A DNA stretch of 64,000 nt from Ignavigranum ruoffiae (GTDB lineage: Bacteria; Bacillota; Bacilli; Lactobacillales; Aerococcaceae), in the NCBI RefSeq assembly GCF_900110675.1, contig NZ_FOEN01000006.1, positions 62,001 through 126,000 on the forward strand, written 5' to 3'. Below are positions 7,710 to 16,366 of this stretch, one piece after another. How positions within the stretch are numbered: position 1 is the stretch's first letter; each line of letters begins with the position of its first letter. The position numbers were made by a program, and so were the translations under genes. The notes below the pieces were generated by a model. The model searched no databases and was not told the DNA's origin. It saw only the letters and a list, made by a program, of their open reading frames with translations.

Positions 7710-9060
7710 CTTATTTTGTGTATTATTAATCGGTCTCTCAACGGTGCTTAGGCCAGAAATTCAAGCACAAGTCAGTGAAACAGAGGAGCAGGAGCCGGTC
7801 TTTGATGTTCAAGATGTCTTGCCTTTTGATCTTCGCTTAGTTCCTGAGCTCCAAGAAGTTGATCAAGCTATCTTAGAGGATAATCACTATATCCAGATTC
7901 AGCGTGAATTTCAGAGTCAAAATGGCCCCCGTTTACTATTAAATGAGGGTCAAATTCAAGTTAACAGCATTTCTTTCTATGGCGTAAAAGGGCGGTCAGA
8001 ATATCAAGATCGCCCCCGTCAACAGAATCAAGAGGGCTTGCTTTTGATTAATGTGGCGATAAGTAATTATGCTGAGCAAAATTTATATATTCCTAATAAT
8101 TTTATCGGTCTCGAAGACGACAAGCCAGCAGAAAAGGCCACGGATAAATCTGTTTATCCATTAGAATTTGGTTACTTGGAAGCCATCTTGGACAATACAA
8201 AACGAGTCATAGAACCCGAACAAACGATTGAAGGCTATTTAATGTTTCAGCTGTCTGCTCGACAATATTTTACTGGAATGCGACAGGGTTACTTAGAATT
8301 AGTTCTAAAAAGTTGGCAAAATGAATTTAAACCGCTTCAATCGGAGACAAATGGGTTGGCCAGCCCAGAGGGAAACTATTCCTTAGTGCTCCCACTTAAT
8401 CAGACCATTGCTGAACGCATTCTAGAAACACAACAATTTATTCAGGATCTACCTAGTCAGGAATGGTGGGGCGACAAGCAGCTCGTGAGTCGCCTTCAAG
8501 GACCTGAAAATCTTCAGCAGGGTTCAGTAAATCTTCAGCTGAACAAGATGGAATTGTGTGATTTAAAACTTAGACCTGAGTATCGTCAACTCTTTCAGCA
8601 ATTTCCGCAGGGACAACTCCTACTCAGTGTGGACTTGCTTCTAGAGAATAAAGCCGATTCGATTTATTTACTAGAACCGCAAGATCTGACTTTGACTTTA
8701 GATTTAGCTGGCCGTCAATTTATGACGGAAGATAGTCTGGTTAAGAATGTTCTGCCCAAGTACATCGGTCCCCGCGACCAGCAAAAAATTCAAAAAGTTT
8801 TTGTCATCGATAAGGCGTTCTATCAGCAAAATTCCCAAGGTAAAGCCCTGACTTTAAAAGTCTATTTACCTACTAGTGGCTACGGTCGACTGCCAAATTT
8901 GCATCGTCTGGTCAAGCCTTTGACATCCGCATATATCTATGACGTATATTGGTCTCAACTCACCTTAGCCAATCAGTTAAGCTTTCAGGGCAATTATACC
9001 TGGCAGGTCAAAGCAGACATACTTTTCGACGAACATTTAAAAATGATTCATGATAAATAA
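7675..9060 (+). CDS. Secreted or surface protein of unknown function
   Basis: I do not recognise the family. The 461-residue product begins with a plausible Sec signal peptide (residues ~1-32: a short charged start, hydrophobic core WISLFCVLLIGLSTVL, then QAQ). It lacks an LPXTG anchor, a C-terminal membrane helix and a lipobox. The mature part is Gln- and Leu-rich and looks like beta-structured repeats: two sections have similar wording, LLLINVAISNYAEQNLYIP and LLLSVDLLLENKADSIYLL, each followed by a 'response' stretch (TIEGYLMFQLS; QQKIQKVFVIDKAF). This resembles duplicated immunoglobulin-like extracellular domains of the DUF4352/TelA-like type. It overlaps the upstream AI-2E transporter gene by 35 nt and is probably co-expressed with it. 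Confidence 0.75.
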   Translation: MNKHLNPCQWISLFCVLLIGLSTVLRPEIQAQVSETEEQEPVFDVQDVLPFDLRLVPELQEVDQAILEDNHYIQIQREFQSQNGPRLLLNEGQIQVNSISFYGVKGRSEYQDRPRQQNQEGLLLINVAISNYAEQNLYIPNNFIGLEDDKPAEKATDKSVYPLEFGYLEAILDNTKRVIEPEQTIEGYLMFQLSARQYFTGMRQGYLELVLKSWQNEFKPLQSETNGLASPEGNYSLVLPLNQTIAERILETQQFIQDLPSQEWWGDKQLVSRLQGPENLQQGSVNLQLNKMELCDLKLRPEYRQLFQQFPQGQLLLSVDLLLENKADSIYLLEPQDLTLTLDLAGRQFMTEDSLVKNVLPKYIGPRDQQKIQKVFVIDKAFYQQNSQGKALTLKVYLPTSGYGRLPNLHRLVKPLTSAYIYDVYWSQLTLANQLSFQGNYTWQVKADILFDEHLKMIHDK

Positions 9061-9084
9061 TTATTTTATGAAGGAGGAAATGGA

Positions 9085-9771
9085 TTGGGCGCGGTTATTA
9101 ATGCCATTGTTGTCACAGTGTCAGGTCTAATAGGCCTATTATTAAAAAAAGGAATTCCTTACAACCTCCATCAACGTCTCATGGAAGCCATCGGCCTGGC
9201 AATTATGGCCATGGGCATTGCCGGAATTATGCAAGGAAAGAATACTTTAGTTATGATTCTGTCTATGATATTAGGGGTATTTATTGGTGAACTTCTGGAT
9301 ATCGATGCTCGAGTGATTCAGTTTGCTAATAGTTTAGGTGCTCGACTGGTCCGTAGGAACAGTGCTTCACAAATCGATTGGGTTCAAGGATTTATCTCGG
9401 GAACAATGTTGACCTGTGTTGGCTCCATGTCGATTATCGGTGCCTTAGAAAGTGGTTTATTAGGCAACAATACTACTTTGTATACCAAGAGTATTATAGA
9501 TGCCATTACATCGATTCTTTTAGCTTCTTCTCTGGGTCCAGGAGTGGTGTTATCCGCCTTTTCGGTATTGATCTTAGAAGGTGGTCTGATTCTAGGGGCC
9601 TCTTTTTTATCGCCACTCTTACCTCAACCGGTTATTAGTGAAGTGGTTTGTATGGGGTCTATCTTGCTCGTCGCCCTGGGTTTAAATATTCTTGAAATCA
9701 CTAAATTTAAAGTTTTGAATTTTACTCCGGCCATTTTTATGCCTATCCTCTTGATGCTTTGGCTTGGTTAA
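9085..9771 (+). CDS. DUF554 family membrane protein (YdfK/YqgA-like)
   Basis: Integral membrane protein of 228 residues with about six to seven hydrophobic helices. Family hallmarks are the start GAVINAIVVTVSGLIGLLLKKGIP, the central GFISGTMLTCVGSMSIIGALESGL and the KSIIDAITSILLASSLGPGV segment. The function of DUF554 proteins is not established. The start is TTG at 9085, set by the AAGGAGG at 9071-9077 with a 7-nt gap. It follows the secreted-protein gene by 24 nt and probably shares its transcript. Confidence 0.88.
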   Translation: MGAVINAIVVTVSGLIGLLLKKGIPYNLHQRLMEAIGLAIMAMGIAGIMQGKNTLVMILSMILGVFIGELLDIDARVIQFANSLGARLVRRNSASQIDWVQGFISGTMLTCVGSMSIIGALESGLLGNNTTLYTKSIIDAITSILLASSLGPGVVLSAFSVLILEGGLILGASFLSPLLPQPVISEVVCMGSILLVALGLNILEITKFKVLNFTPAIFMPILLMLWLG

Positions 9772-9877
9772 AGTAGTCTTACCAGTTAATGATCATTCAT
9801 CTCGGATGTTGTCAAGATCAAATTCTTTTTAAAATAGTAATTATCTTATAGCGTAAACAAGAGAAAGGATGAAGTCG

Positions 9878-10414
9878 ATGGAAGCTCAAGACATTATTGA
9901 ATTTTGGTTTACTGACTTAACGTACAGGGATTGGTTTAATAAAGATGATGATTTAGATCAGACCATTGCAGATCACTTTAAGGAGCTTCACCAGCAAGCC
10001 AGTCAAGCAGAATTATTTACTTGGCGGGCGACTTTATTGGGTCGTTTAGCAGAAATTATCCTGCTTGACCAATTCTCACGAAATCTCTATCGTGGTCAGG
10101 CTCGAGCTTTTAGCCAAGATGGGATGGCCTTAGTATTAGCCCAAGAAGCCATAGCTTATCATGATCTATCTGTGCTTAGTCCAGATCAAAAAGCCTTTAT
10201 CTATATGCCTTTGATGCACTCAGAATCTATAACGATTCATGAACGGGCTCTAGAATTATTTGCTCAACCGGGCCTGGAACGTTATTTAAAGTATGAACAA
10301 GCTCATCGCGATATTATTCTTCAATTTGGACGATATCCACATCGCAATCAAGCATTGGGTCGAATTTCGACGCCTAGCGAAATTGAATTCATGGCTCAAC
10401 ATCCCGGATTTTAA
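9878..10414 (+). CDS. DUF924 family protein
   Basis: Soluble, helical cytoplasmic protein of the DUF924 (TPR-like fold) family, with no defined activity. Recognisable blocks are the N-terminal IIEFWFTDLTYRDWFNKDDDLDQTI, LLDQFSRNLYRGQARAFSQD, the YMPLMHSES block and a C-terminal FGRYPHRNQALGR. These are the conserved parts of the family, and the length of about 178 residues is normal. The ATG at 9878 is preferred to the one at 9869, because the AAAGGA at 9864-9869 runs into the earlier codon. A terminator follows, shared with the convergent murT gene. Confidence 0.88.
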   Translation: MEAQDIIEFWFTDLTYRDWFNKDDDLDQTIADHFKELHQQASQAELFTWRATLLGRLAEIILLDQFSRNLYRGQARAFSQDGMALVLAQEAIAYHDLSVLSPDQKAFIYMPLMHSESITIHERALELFAQPGLERYLKYEQAHRDIILQFGRYPHRNQALGRISTPSEIEFMAQHPGF

Positions 10415-10420
10415 AAAATA

Positions 10421-10476
10421 CCCCATTGACTTAGTAAGATGAAGGATTAACCTTCAAAGATACTAAATCAATGGGG
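10421..10476. terminator. Bidirectional terminator between the DUF924 gene and murT
   Basis: CCCCATTGACTTAGTA pairs with TACTAAATCAATGGGG (to 10476), and a second small hairpin GAAGGattaaCCTTC (10441-10455) forms the loop. It separates convergent genes. Confidence 0.8.
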
Positions 10477-10504
10477 TTCTATGATTGGACGATCAATCAG
10501 TGTT

Positions 10505-11842
10505 TTATTCGCTTAAATAACCTTGTTGGATTAACAACTTACGGAATTCTAAGGTTGCTGTATAAGAGGCTAAGATATGAATTTGTCGACGTGGGCTGGC
10601 TTTTATCAATTCGATGATTTGGTCATAATCGCTGACAGGATGAATATTTTCTTGAGCAAAACCCGCTTGACTGAAACGTTCTTGAAGAGCTTGTGCTTGA
10701 CTTCCTCCAGTATAGACTTGCTGGAAAGGTTGTTCCTTCAGACTTTCAAAATCAGCTTCATTGATCCAAGAAATATCGGTGCCATCTGCATAATTCGTAT
10801 TGAAAATTGCCACCAAATCGCTTTCTTGTTTTTCTAATGAGAGCATGTCGACAATTTGATTAAAACCAACAGGATTCTTGACTAAGTTCATGGTAACTTG
10901 ATGATCCGCAATATTAATCTGTTCTTGACGGCCGAAGACAGGTTTGATTTTTTTGAAGCCGACCGCGATATCTTGGGGTTCCACGCCAAAATAATGGGCT
11001 AGGGCAAAGGCAGCTAAAGCATTATAAATATTATAGATACCCGCTACCGGTATTTGTAGCGGAAACTCATTAATCGTAAATTGCGAACCTGATAGATTTA
11101 ATTGATCGACCGAGGTCACTGCGTATTCCAATGGGGGTCGTTTAAAGAAACAGTGCTGACAATAATAATCCCCCAGCTCACCATACGTCCGTGCTTTATA
11201 TTGCAAGGGGTGCTGGCATTTTGGACATGTTTGTTCTTTTGTCTCATTAGAAGCCAAATCTTGCGAATTTAATAATTGGAAACCAAAGTATTTGTGGGGA
11301 TTTGGTGTATCTTTTGCTTGAAGGATTGGACAGTCACCGTTGGCAATCACCATGGCTTCAGGAACTTCGACGGCGGCCGAGGTTAATAGATCGAGCACTG
11401 CTTCAATACTGCCATATCGGTCGAGTTGGTCTTCGAATAAATTAGTATGAACGAAAACCTTGGGCTTAAGATATTTTACAACATGTTTGAGCGATCCTTC
11501 GTCAACTTCAAGCACCGCTAAACGACGTTCTGAGTGCGTCTTATTTTTAGCCCCAAGAAAGGTCGAGATAATCCCTTGAACCATATTTGAGCCAGAAGAA
11601 TTGGTAAGCACTTCAGGATACTTCATTCTTAAAGCATGAACTGCTAGAGAGGTGGTTAAGGTTTTTCCATTGGTTCCGGTTACGATGGCCACATCATAAT
11701 CTCTAGCCAGATGACTAAGGATTTCAGGGTCAATTGTCGCAGCTAATTTTCCGGGGAAACTTGTGCCTCCTTGGGTAAAACGATTGAGTGTCCAATATGA
11801 TAACTTACCCAGTGTTTTGGCTAATTGACTTTTTAATGACAT
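10505..11842 (-). CDS. murT: Lipid II isoglutaminyl synthase, MurT subunit
   Basis: Mur-ligase-like subunit of the MurT/GatD complex. It amidates the alpha-carboxyl of D-Glu in lipid II, using ATP and ammonia supplied by the glutaminase GatD. The 445 residues carry the ATP loop GTNGKT (56-61) and the zinc-ribbon cysteines CPKC (206-209) and CQHC (228-231) that mark MurT off from MurD/MurE. The C-terminal DUF1727 region contains NLVKNPVGFNQIVDML. In most Gram-positives gatD follows murT directly. Here the downstream neighbour is a convergent DUF924 gene and the upstream one is divergent tdk, so GatD is not adjacent. Confidence 0.93.
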   Translation of the reverse strand: MSLKSQLAKTLGKLSYWTLNRFTQGGTSFPGKLAATIDPEILSHLARDYDVAIVTGTNGKTLTTSLAVHALRMKYPEVLTNSSGSNMVQGIISTFLGAKNKTHSERRLAVLEVDEGSLKHVVKYLKPKVFVHTNLFEDQLDRYGSIEAVLDLLTSAAVEVPEAMVIANGDCPILQAKDTPNPHKYFGFQLLNSQDLASNETKEQTCPKCQHPLQYKARTYGELGDYYCQHCFFKRPPLEYAVTSVDQLNLSGSQFTINEFPLQIPVAGIYNIYNALAAFALAHYFGVEPQDIAVGFKKIKPVFGRQEQINIADHQVTMNLVKNPVGFNQIVDMLSLEKQESDLVAIFNTNYADGTDISWINEADFESLKEQPFQQVYTGGSQAQALQERFSQAGFAQENIHPVSDYDQIIELIKASPRRQIHILASYTATLEFRKLLIQQGYLSE

Positions 11843-11995
11843 GGTTCTTCTCCTTTAATCGATAGATTTTCTATTGACTCATTTTACCTTATCTGGAAAA
11901 AACAAGCTATAAAAATTTTCGAACAGTCTATACTTCTAATATACCCTTGATTCGGCCAAATCACAAAGATTATAATAAAAGCTCGCCAGCCTAGA

Positions 11996-12024
11996 TTGAC
12001 GAGTCAGCAATCTTATTCTATTAT
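11996..12024 (+). promoter_or_regulatory. Promoter of the tdk-prfA-prmC-sua5 operon
   Basis: TTGACG (11996-12001), a 17-bp spacer and TATTAT (12019-12024) lie about 35 bp upstream of the tdk start. This is the best promoter in the divergent murT/tdk gap. Confidence 0.7.
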
Positions 12025-12059
12025 AAGTACTTGAAAGTAAGTAAAAGGAGTGTTGGAGT

Positions 12060-12638
12060 GTGGCGAAGTTATATTTTAAATATGGGGCGATGAATTCAGG
12101 TAAATCCATTGAAATTATCAAGGTAGCTCATAATTATGAAGAACAGAATAAAGCGGTGAAAATTTTAACTTCAGCCATCGATAATCGAAAAGCCGTGGGG
12201 CAAATTGCCAGCCGAACAGGATTTGAACGGGCAGCGACTCCCGTCTACTCTGATACTGATATCTTCGAGTTAATTCAAGCTGAAGAAGAGGATTTATATT
12301 GCGTGTTAGTTGATGAATCGCAATTTCTGACCAAGGCTCATGTCTTGCAATTGGCTCGGATTGTTGATGACCTGAATATTCCGGTGATGGCTTTTGGTTT
12401 AAAGAATGATTTCTCCAACGAATTATTCGAAGGGTCTAAATATTTACTACTTTATGCTGATAAAATTGAAGAAATCAAGACAATTTGTTGGTTCTGTCAT
12501 AAGAAAGCAACGATGAATTTACGCTTTCACGATGGTAAGCCGGTTTACCAAGGAGAACAGGTTCAAATCGGTGGCAATGAATCTTATTTACCCGTTTGCC
12601 GGAAGTGTTATAAAAATCCCGGCCGCTTAACTGATTAA
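12060..12638 (+). CDS. tdk: Thymidine kinase
   Basis: Type II thymidine kinase that phosphorylates thymidine to dTMP in the salvage pathway. Residues 7-16 form the P-loop ([10 protein letters not shown]), DESQF (85-89) is the Walker B-like segment, and the lid zinc site has Cys143, Cys146, Cys180 and Cys183. The 192 residues match the family. Translation starts at GTG (12060); AAGGAG (12045-12050) precedes it. It is first in a tight operon with prfA, prmC and sua5, an order shared with many Firmicutes. Confidence 0.96.
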   Translation: MAKLYFKYGAMNSGKSIEIIKVAHNYEEQNKAVKILTSAIDNRKAVGQIASRTGFERAATPVYSDTDIFELIQAEEEDLYCVLVDESQFLTKAHVLQLARIVDDLNIPVMAFGLKNDFSNELFEGSKYLLLYADKIEEIKTICWFCHKKATMNLRFHDGKPVYQGEQVQIGGNESYLPVCRKCYKNPGRLTD

Positions 12639-12654
12639 TTAAAGGAGTGACAAT

Positions 12655-13734
12655 GTGTTTGAACAGTTAGATACTATCCTCATTAGATATGAAGAAATTA
12701 ATGAATTATTAGCTGACCCTAGTGTAATTGCCGATACCCAACGTTTGCGTGACTTGACTATTGAAGAAGCAGACCTTCGTCCCAAAGTCGAAAAAATTAA
12801 ACGATATAAAGAAGTTCTCTCTGAAATTACCGACACAGAAGAATTGCTCAATGAGAACAATTCTGCTGAGTTTACCGAAATGGCTAAAGAAGAATTGTCT
12901 TCTTTAAAAGAGGAGAAGGATAAACTTGAAGCTGATATTCGGTTATTGATGATTCCAGAAGATCCGAATGATGGTAAAAACATCATTATGGAAATCCGCG
13001 GAGCGGCTGGTGGTGACGAAGCTCAACTCTTTGCTGGAGATCTATTGAATATGTACACGAAATTTGCTGATCAACAGGGTTGGCGGACTGAAATTTTAGA
13101 TGCCAATATCACTGGCATTGGTGGTTATAAAGAAGTCACCCTAATGATTACGGGTAACAAGGTGTATAGTAAATTGAAATATGAGAATGGGGCTCACCGC
13201 GTTCAACGGGTACCAGAGACTGAATCTCAAGGTCGGGTACATACATCGACGGCAACGGTCGTAGTCATGCCAGAACAAGAAGAGATTGATTTTGATTTGG
13301 ATGAGAACGATATTCGGGTCGATATTTATCATGCTTCCGGAGCTGGTGGGCAGCACGTTAATAAGACGGCTTCTGCAGTACGCTTAACCCATATTCCAAC
13401 TAACATTGTGGTCGCGATGCAGGATGAACGTTCGCAGTTAAAGAACCGTGAAAAAGCGATGAAAGTGTTACGGGCTCGTGTCTATGACAAAGTTACCAGT
13501 GAAGCTCAAGCGGAATACGATGCTGACCGAAAATTGAAAGTTGGAACGGGTGACCGGTCGGAACGCATTCGAACCTATAATTTCCCGCAAAACCGGGTGA
13601 CTGACCATCGAATTGGCTTAAGTATTCAACAATTGGATAAGATTTTGAATGGAGAATTGGCTGAGATTACCGATGCGCTTATTTTATATGATCAAACGCA
13701 AAAATTGGAGGAACTGAATGGAAATCAGCTCTAA
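12655..13734 (+). CDS. prfA: Peptide chain release factor 1
   Basis: Ends translation at UAA and UAG codons. The codon-recognition tripeptide region reads PET (187-189), where many RF1 have PAT or PVT. The GGQ motif (231-233, in [10 protein letters not shown]) is the one whose Gln is methylated by PrmC, the product of the next gene. The N-terminal helical domain and the length (359 residues) are normal. The start is GTG at 12655, 16 nt after tdk, behind AAAGGAG. The gene overlaps prmC by 17 nt. Confidence 0.97.
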   Translation: MFEQLDTILIRYEEINELLADPSVIADTQRLRDLTIEEADLRPKVEKIKRYKEVLSEITDTEELLNENNSAEFTEMAKEELSSLKEEKDKLEADIRLLMIPEDPNDGKNIIMEIRGAAGGDEAQLFAGDLLNMYTKFADQQGWRTEILDANITGIGGYKEVTLMITGNKVYSKLKYENGAHRVQRVPETESQGRVHTSTATVVVMPEQEEIDFDLDENDIRVDIYHASGAGGQHVNKTASAVRLTHIPTNIVVAMQDERSQLKNREKAMKVLRARVYDKVTSEAQAEYDADRKLKVGTGDRSERIRTYNFPQNRVTDHRIGLSIQQLDKILNGELAEITDALILYDQTQKLEELNGNQL

Positions 13735-14569
13735 GTCAACTTTTAAGGAAGCTCTAGCATGGGCTTCCATTTTTTTGCGAACCCATCAGTTTCCAGCCGA
13801 ACATAGTCGTATGTATTTGTTATGGTTAATGGATTGGACCTTGACTGATTATGTAAATAATAAAGACCAGACACTAGGTCAGCAAACCTGTTTATACTTG
13901 CAAGACGGCTTTGCTCGAATTGTTCAAGATGAACCTATCCAGTATATCGTTGGTTACCAAGACTTTAATGGGCGTCGCTTTCAAGTCAGTCCGGCAACTT
14001 TAATACCTCGTGAAGAAACGACGGGGATTTTAACCTTAGCTAGGTCCTTTTTATTAAAGCATCCTCAAGCCCGTGTTTTAGATATTGGCACCGGGACCGG
14101 TGTTTTGGCAATTAATTTAAAGCTAGATTATCCAGAAATTGACATGGTTGCTAGTGATATTTCAGCAGCGGCTTTAGAAATTGCGCGATTGAATGGTCAA
14201 AGTTACCAGGTTGATGTTCACTGGTGTCTTTCAGATCTTTTTAGCAATCTTGCCGAAGAAAGCTTTGATCTCATTGTCAGTAATCCACCTTACATTGGTC
14301 AGGATGAACTATATTTGATGGACCAAAGTGTGATAAAATATGAACCGAAAGTGGCTTTATTTGCTGATTATCATGGCTTAGTCATCTATCAAGACCTCGC
14401 CCAAGTGGCTAGCCAACACTTGAAACCTGGTGGGCAGATGATTCTGGAGATGGGTTACCAACAAGCTCAGGCGCTTAAACAAATCTTCCATAAACATTCT
14501 GATTATCGGCAAATCAGTATTCACCAAGATTTTAATGGCTTGGACCGCTTTATTACGATAGAAAGTTAG
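13718..14569 (+). CDS. prmC: Peptide chain release factor N5-glutamine methyltransferase
   Basis: SAM-dependent methyltransferase that modifies the Gln of the GGQ motif in release factors. It has an N-terminal helical substrate-binding domain, then [11 protein letters not shown] (SAM-binding loop around 122-132) and the catalytic NPPY (189-192) in [10 protein letters not shown]. The length of 283 residues is normal. The start overlaps the end of prfA by 17 nt, so enzyme and substrate are translationally coupled. The overlap makes the start codon somewhat uncertain, but the first ~15 residues look native. Confidence 0.95.
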   Translation: MEISSKSTFKEALAWASIFLRTHQFPAEHSRMYLLWLMDWTLTDYVNNKDQTLGQQTCLYLQDGFARIVQDEPIQYIVGYQDFNGRRFQVSPATLIPREETTGILTLARSFLLKHPQARVLDIGTGTGVLAINLKLDYPEIDMVASDISAAALEIARLNGQSYQVDVHWCLSDLFSNLAEESFDLIVSNPPYIGQDELYLMDQSVIKYEPKVALFADYHGLVIYQDLAQVASQHLKPGGQMILEMGYQQAQALKQIFHKHSDYRQISIHQDFNGLDRFITIES

Positions 14570-14581
14570 AAGGAGATAGTA

Positions 14582-15607
14582 GTGATAGATACTAAAGTCT
14601 ATTATCCGAATCAATTAAAAGATGCCGCTGAACAACTCAAGGCAGGCCAACTCGTAGCCTTTCCTACGGAGACCGTTTTTGGACTTGGGGCAATGGCGAA
14701 CAATGATCAAGCCATTGCCAAAGTCTTTGAAGTTAAGGGACGACCTGCAGACAATCCTTTAATCGTTCATGTATCGAGTATCGATTCGGTCAAGAATTAT
14801 GTTACCGAAATTCATCCATGGGCCCAAAAATTAATGGAAGCTTTTTGGCCTGGACCTTTGACCATTATCTTTCCCACCAATGAACATTTGATTTCACCCT
14901 TAGCAACTAACCATCAACCTAGTGTTGGCTTACGAATGCCAAATCAAATTGAGACCCTATTATTAATTGATATGGTCGGCTTTCCTTTGGTAGGGCCGTC
15001 GGCGAATCTTTCGACCAAACCGAGTCCGACTCAGGTTGAGCATGTTCTACATGATTTTTCTGGCAAAATCGCTGGAGTGGTAGCTAATCGTCAACCCTTA
15101 ACCGAAATTGGTGTCGAGTCAACCGTGGTCTATCCGACAGATGATCAGATCACCATTCTGAGACCGGGTTATATTACAGCTGACATGATTCAAGAATATG
15201 TTGATGTACCGGTGGTGGAAAAGACGGCCCAAGAACAACTTTCAGGTGAGAAAGTGATGAGTCCTGGGGTTAAATATAAACATTATGCCCCCAAACAGCC
15301 AGTTTATTTAGTGCCAGCGAGTGCAGACTTGGCTGATTGGCAGTTATTGATTGATCAATTGCCTAGCGCAATAGGACTTCTAGCTGATCAAAGCCTATGC
15401 GATCGCTTGAAAGACCAAGTAGCTGTCACTTATTCTTTAGGAGCTCCGGGTGATATCTTGACAGCGACGCGAAATTTGTATGCTGGTTTGCGTTATTTCG
15501 ATCAACGACCGGTAGAAGTCATTATCGCGCAAGGCCTTGATTCAACGAATCCGCAGGCTCGCGCTTATATGAATCGATTAAGCAAGGCTAGTCAACATGT
15601 GCTATAA
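14582..15607 (+). CDS. ywlC: L-threonylcarbamoyladenylate synthase (Sua5/YwlC type)
   Basis: Makes threonylcarbamoyl-AMP from Thr, bicarbonate and ATP, the first step of the t6A37 modification of ANN-decoding tRNAs. The YrdC domain spans roughly residues 10-200 ([53 protein letters not shown]). A C-terminal Sua5 domain follows the linker with [11 protein letters not shown], so this is the two-domain form of 341 residues. The start is GTG at 14582, set by AAGGAG (14570-14575). The position after prmC is conserved in Firmicutes. Confidence 0.95.
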   Translation: MIDTKVYYPNQLKDAAEQLKAGQLVAFPTETVFGLGAMANNDQAIAKVFEVKGRPADNPLIVHVSSIDSVKNYVTEIHPWAQKLMEAFWPGPLTIIFPTNEHLISPLATNHQPSVGLRMPNQIETLLLIDMVGFPLVGPSANLSTKPSPTQVEHVLHDFSGKIAGVVANRQPLTEIGVESTVVYPTDDQITILRPGYITADMIQEYVDVPVVEKTAQEQLSGEKVMSPGVKYKHYAPKQPVYLVPASADLADWQLLIDQLPSAIGLLADQSLCDRLKDQVAVTYSLGAPGDILTATRNLYAGLRYFDQRPVEVIIAQGLDSTNPQARAYMNRLSKASQHVL

Positions 15608-15608
15608 T
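15600..15608 (+). promoter_or_regulatory. Extended -10 promoter of upp
   Basis: TGcTATAAT (15600-15608) covers the last codons of sua5 and lies 55 bp upstream of the upp start. No convincing -35 is visible, as is usual for TGn-extended promoters. Confidence 0.6.
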
Positions 15609-15662
15609 ACAACAGATCAGATTGGTCAAGTTGGAAATAGATTAATATATAGGAGGAAAAAT

Positions 15663-16301
15663 ATGTCAAAATTTGTGATTGTAGATCATCCCTTAATTCA
15701 ACATAAGTTAACCTTAATTCGGGATAAGGAAGCTTCGACCAAAGTCTTTCGTGAGGTAACGAATGAAATAGCTATGTTGATGGTTTATGAAGTGACCCGG
15801 GATCTTCCTCTAGAAAATTGCCAGATTGAGACGCCTTTAGTCACCACGACACAAAAAAGATTAGCCGGTAAAAAATTGGCAATCGTACCCATTCTACGAG
15901 CAGGCCTTGGGATGGTTGATGGGATTATTAATCTTATTCCAGCAGCTCGCGTAGGTCATATTGGGATGTATCGGGACGAAGAAACCTTAGAAGCGATTGA
16001 ATATTTTGCTAAACTTCCTCAAGATATTGAAGAACGTCAAGTCTTTGTAGTTGACCCCATGTTAGCTACTGGGGGCTCTGCTATCGCAGCCTTGAATCAA
16101 CTAACTCAAAAATACAAAGTCTTACCAGAAAATATCACCTTTGTTTGTTTGGTGGCTGCCCCTGAAGGCGTCATGGCTTTACAATCAGCACACCCAGATG
16201 TGGATATTTATGCAGCGGCTTTAGATGAAAAATTAAATGAAAATGGTTATATTATTCCTGGTCTAGGGGATGCTGGAGACCGGATTTTTGGTACCAAATA
16301 A
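15663..16301 (+). CDS. upp: Uracil phosphoribosyltransferase
   Basis: Pyrimidine salvage enzyme that converts uracil and PRPP to UMP. The product of 212 residues starts [20 protein letters not shown], the usual N-terminus. It contains RAGLGMVDG and the PRPP-binding loop [12 protein letters not shown], and ends with the uracil-binding [22 protein letters not shown] at 15651-15656 fixes the ATG at 15663; the open frame continues upstream, but that part has no family similarity. It has its own extended -10 promoter inside sua5 and a terminator directly downstream. Confidence 0.97.
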   Translation: MSKFVIVDHPLIQHKLTLIRDKEASTKVFREVTNEIAMLMVYEVTRDLPLENCQIETPLVTTTQKRLAGKKLAIVPILRAGLGMVDGIINLIPAARVGHIGMYRDEETLEAIEYFAKLPQDIEERQVFVVDPMLATGGSAIAALNQLTQKYKVLPENITFVCLVAAPEGVMALQSAHPDVDIYAAALDEKLNENGYIIPGLGDAGDRIFGTK

Positions 16302-16314
16302 TAGAATGAAGTTG

Positions 16315-16351
16315 TCCACCCATTCTATCTAATGGGTGGATATTTTTATTT
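16315..16351 (+). terminator. Terminator or attenuator between upp and mvaA
   Basis: TCCACCCATT (16315-16324) pairs perfectly with AATGGGTGGA (16331-16340) and is followed by TATTTTTATTT. The SD AGGAGG of mvaA begins at the very next base (16352), so no promoter fits between. Confidence 0.85.
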
Positions 16352-16366
16352 AGGAGGACGATAGTC

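Noticed and set aside
12639-12986. Antisense open frame of 115 codons in prfA
   Set aside because: Ser-rich product typical of the reverse frame of Glu/Lys-rich coiled coils; no SD.
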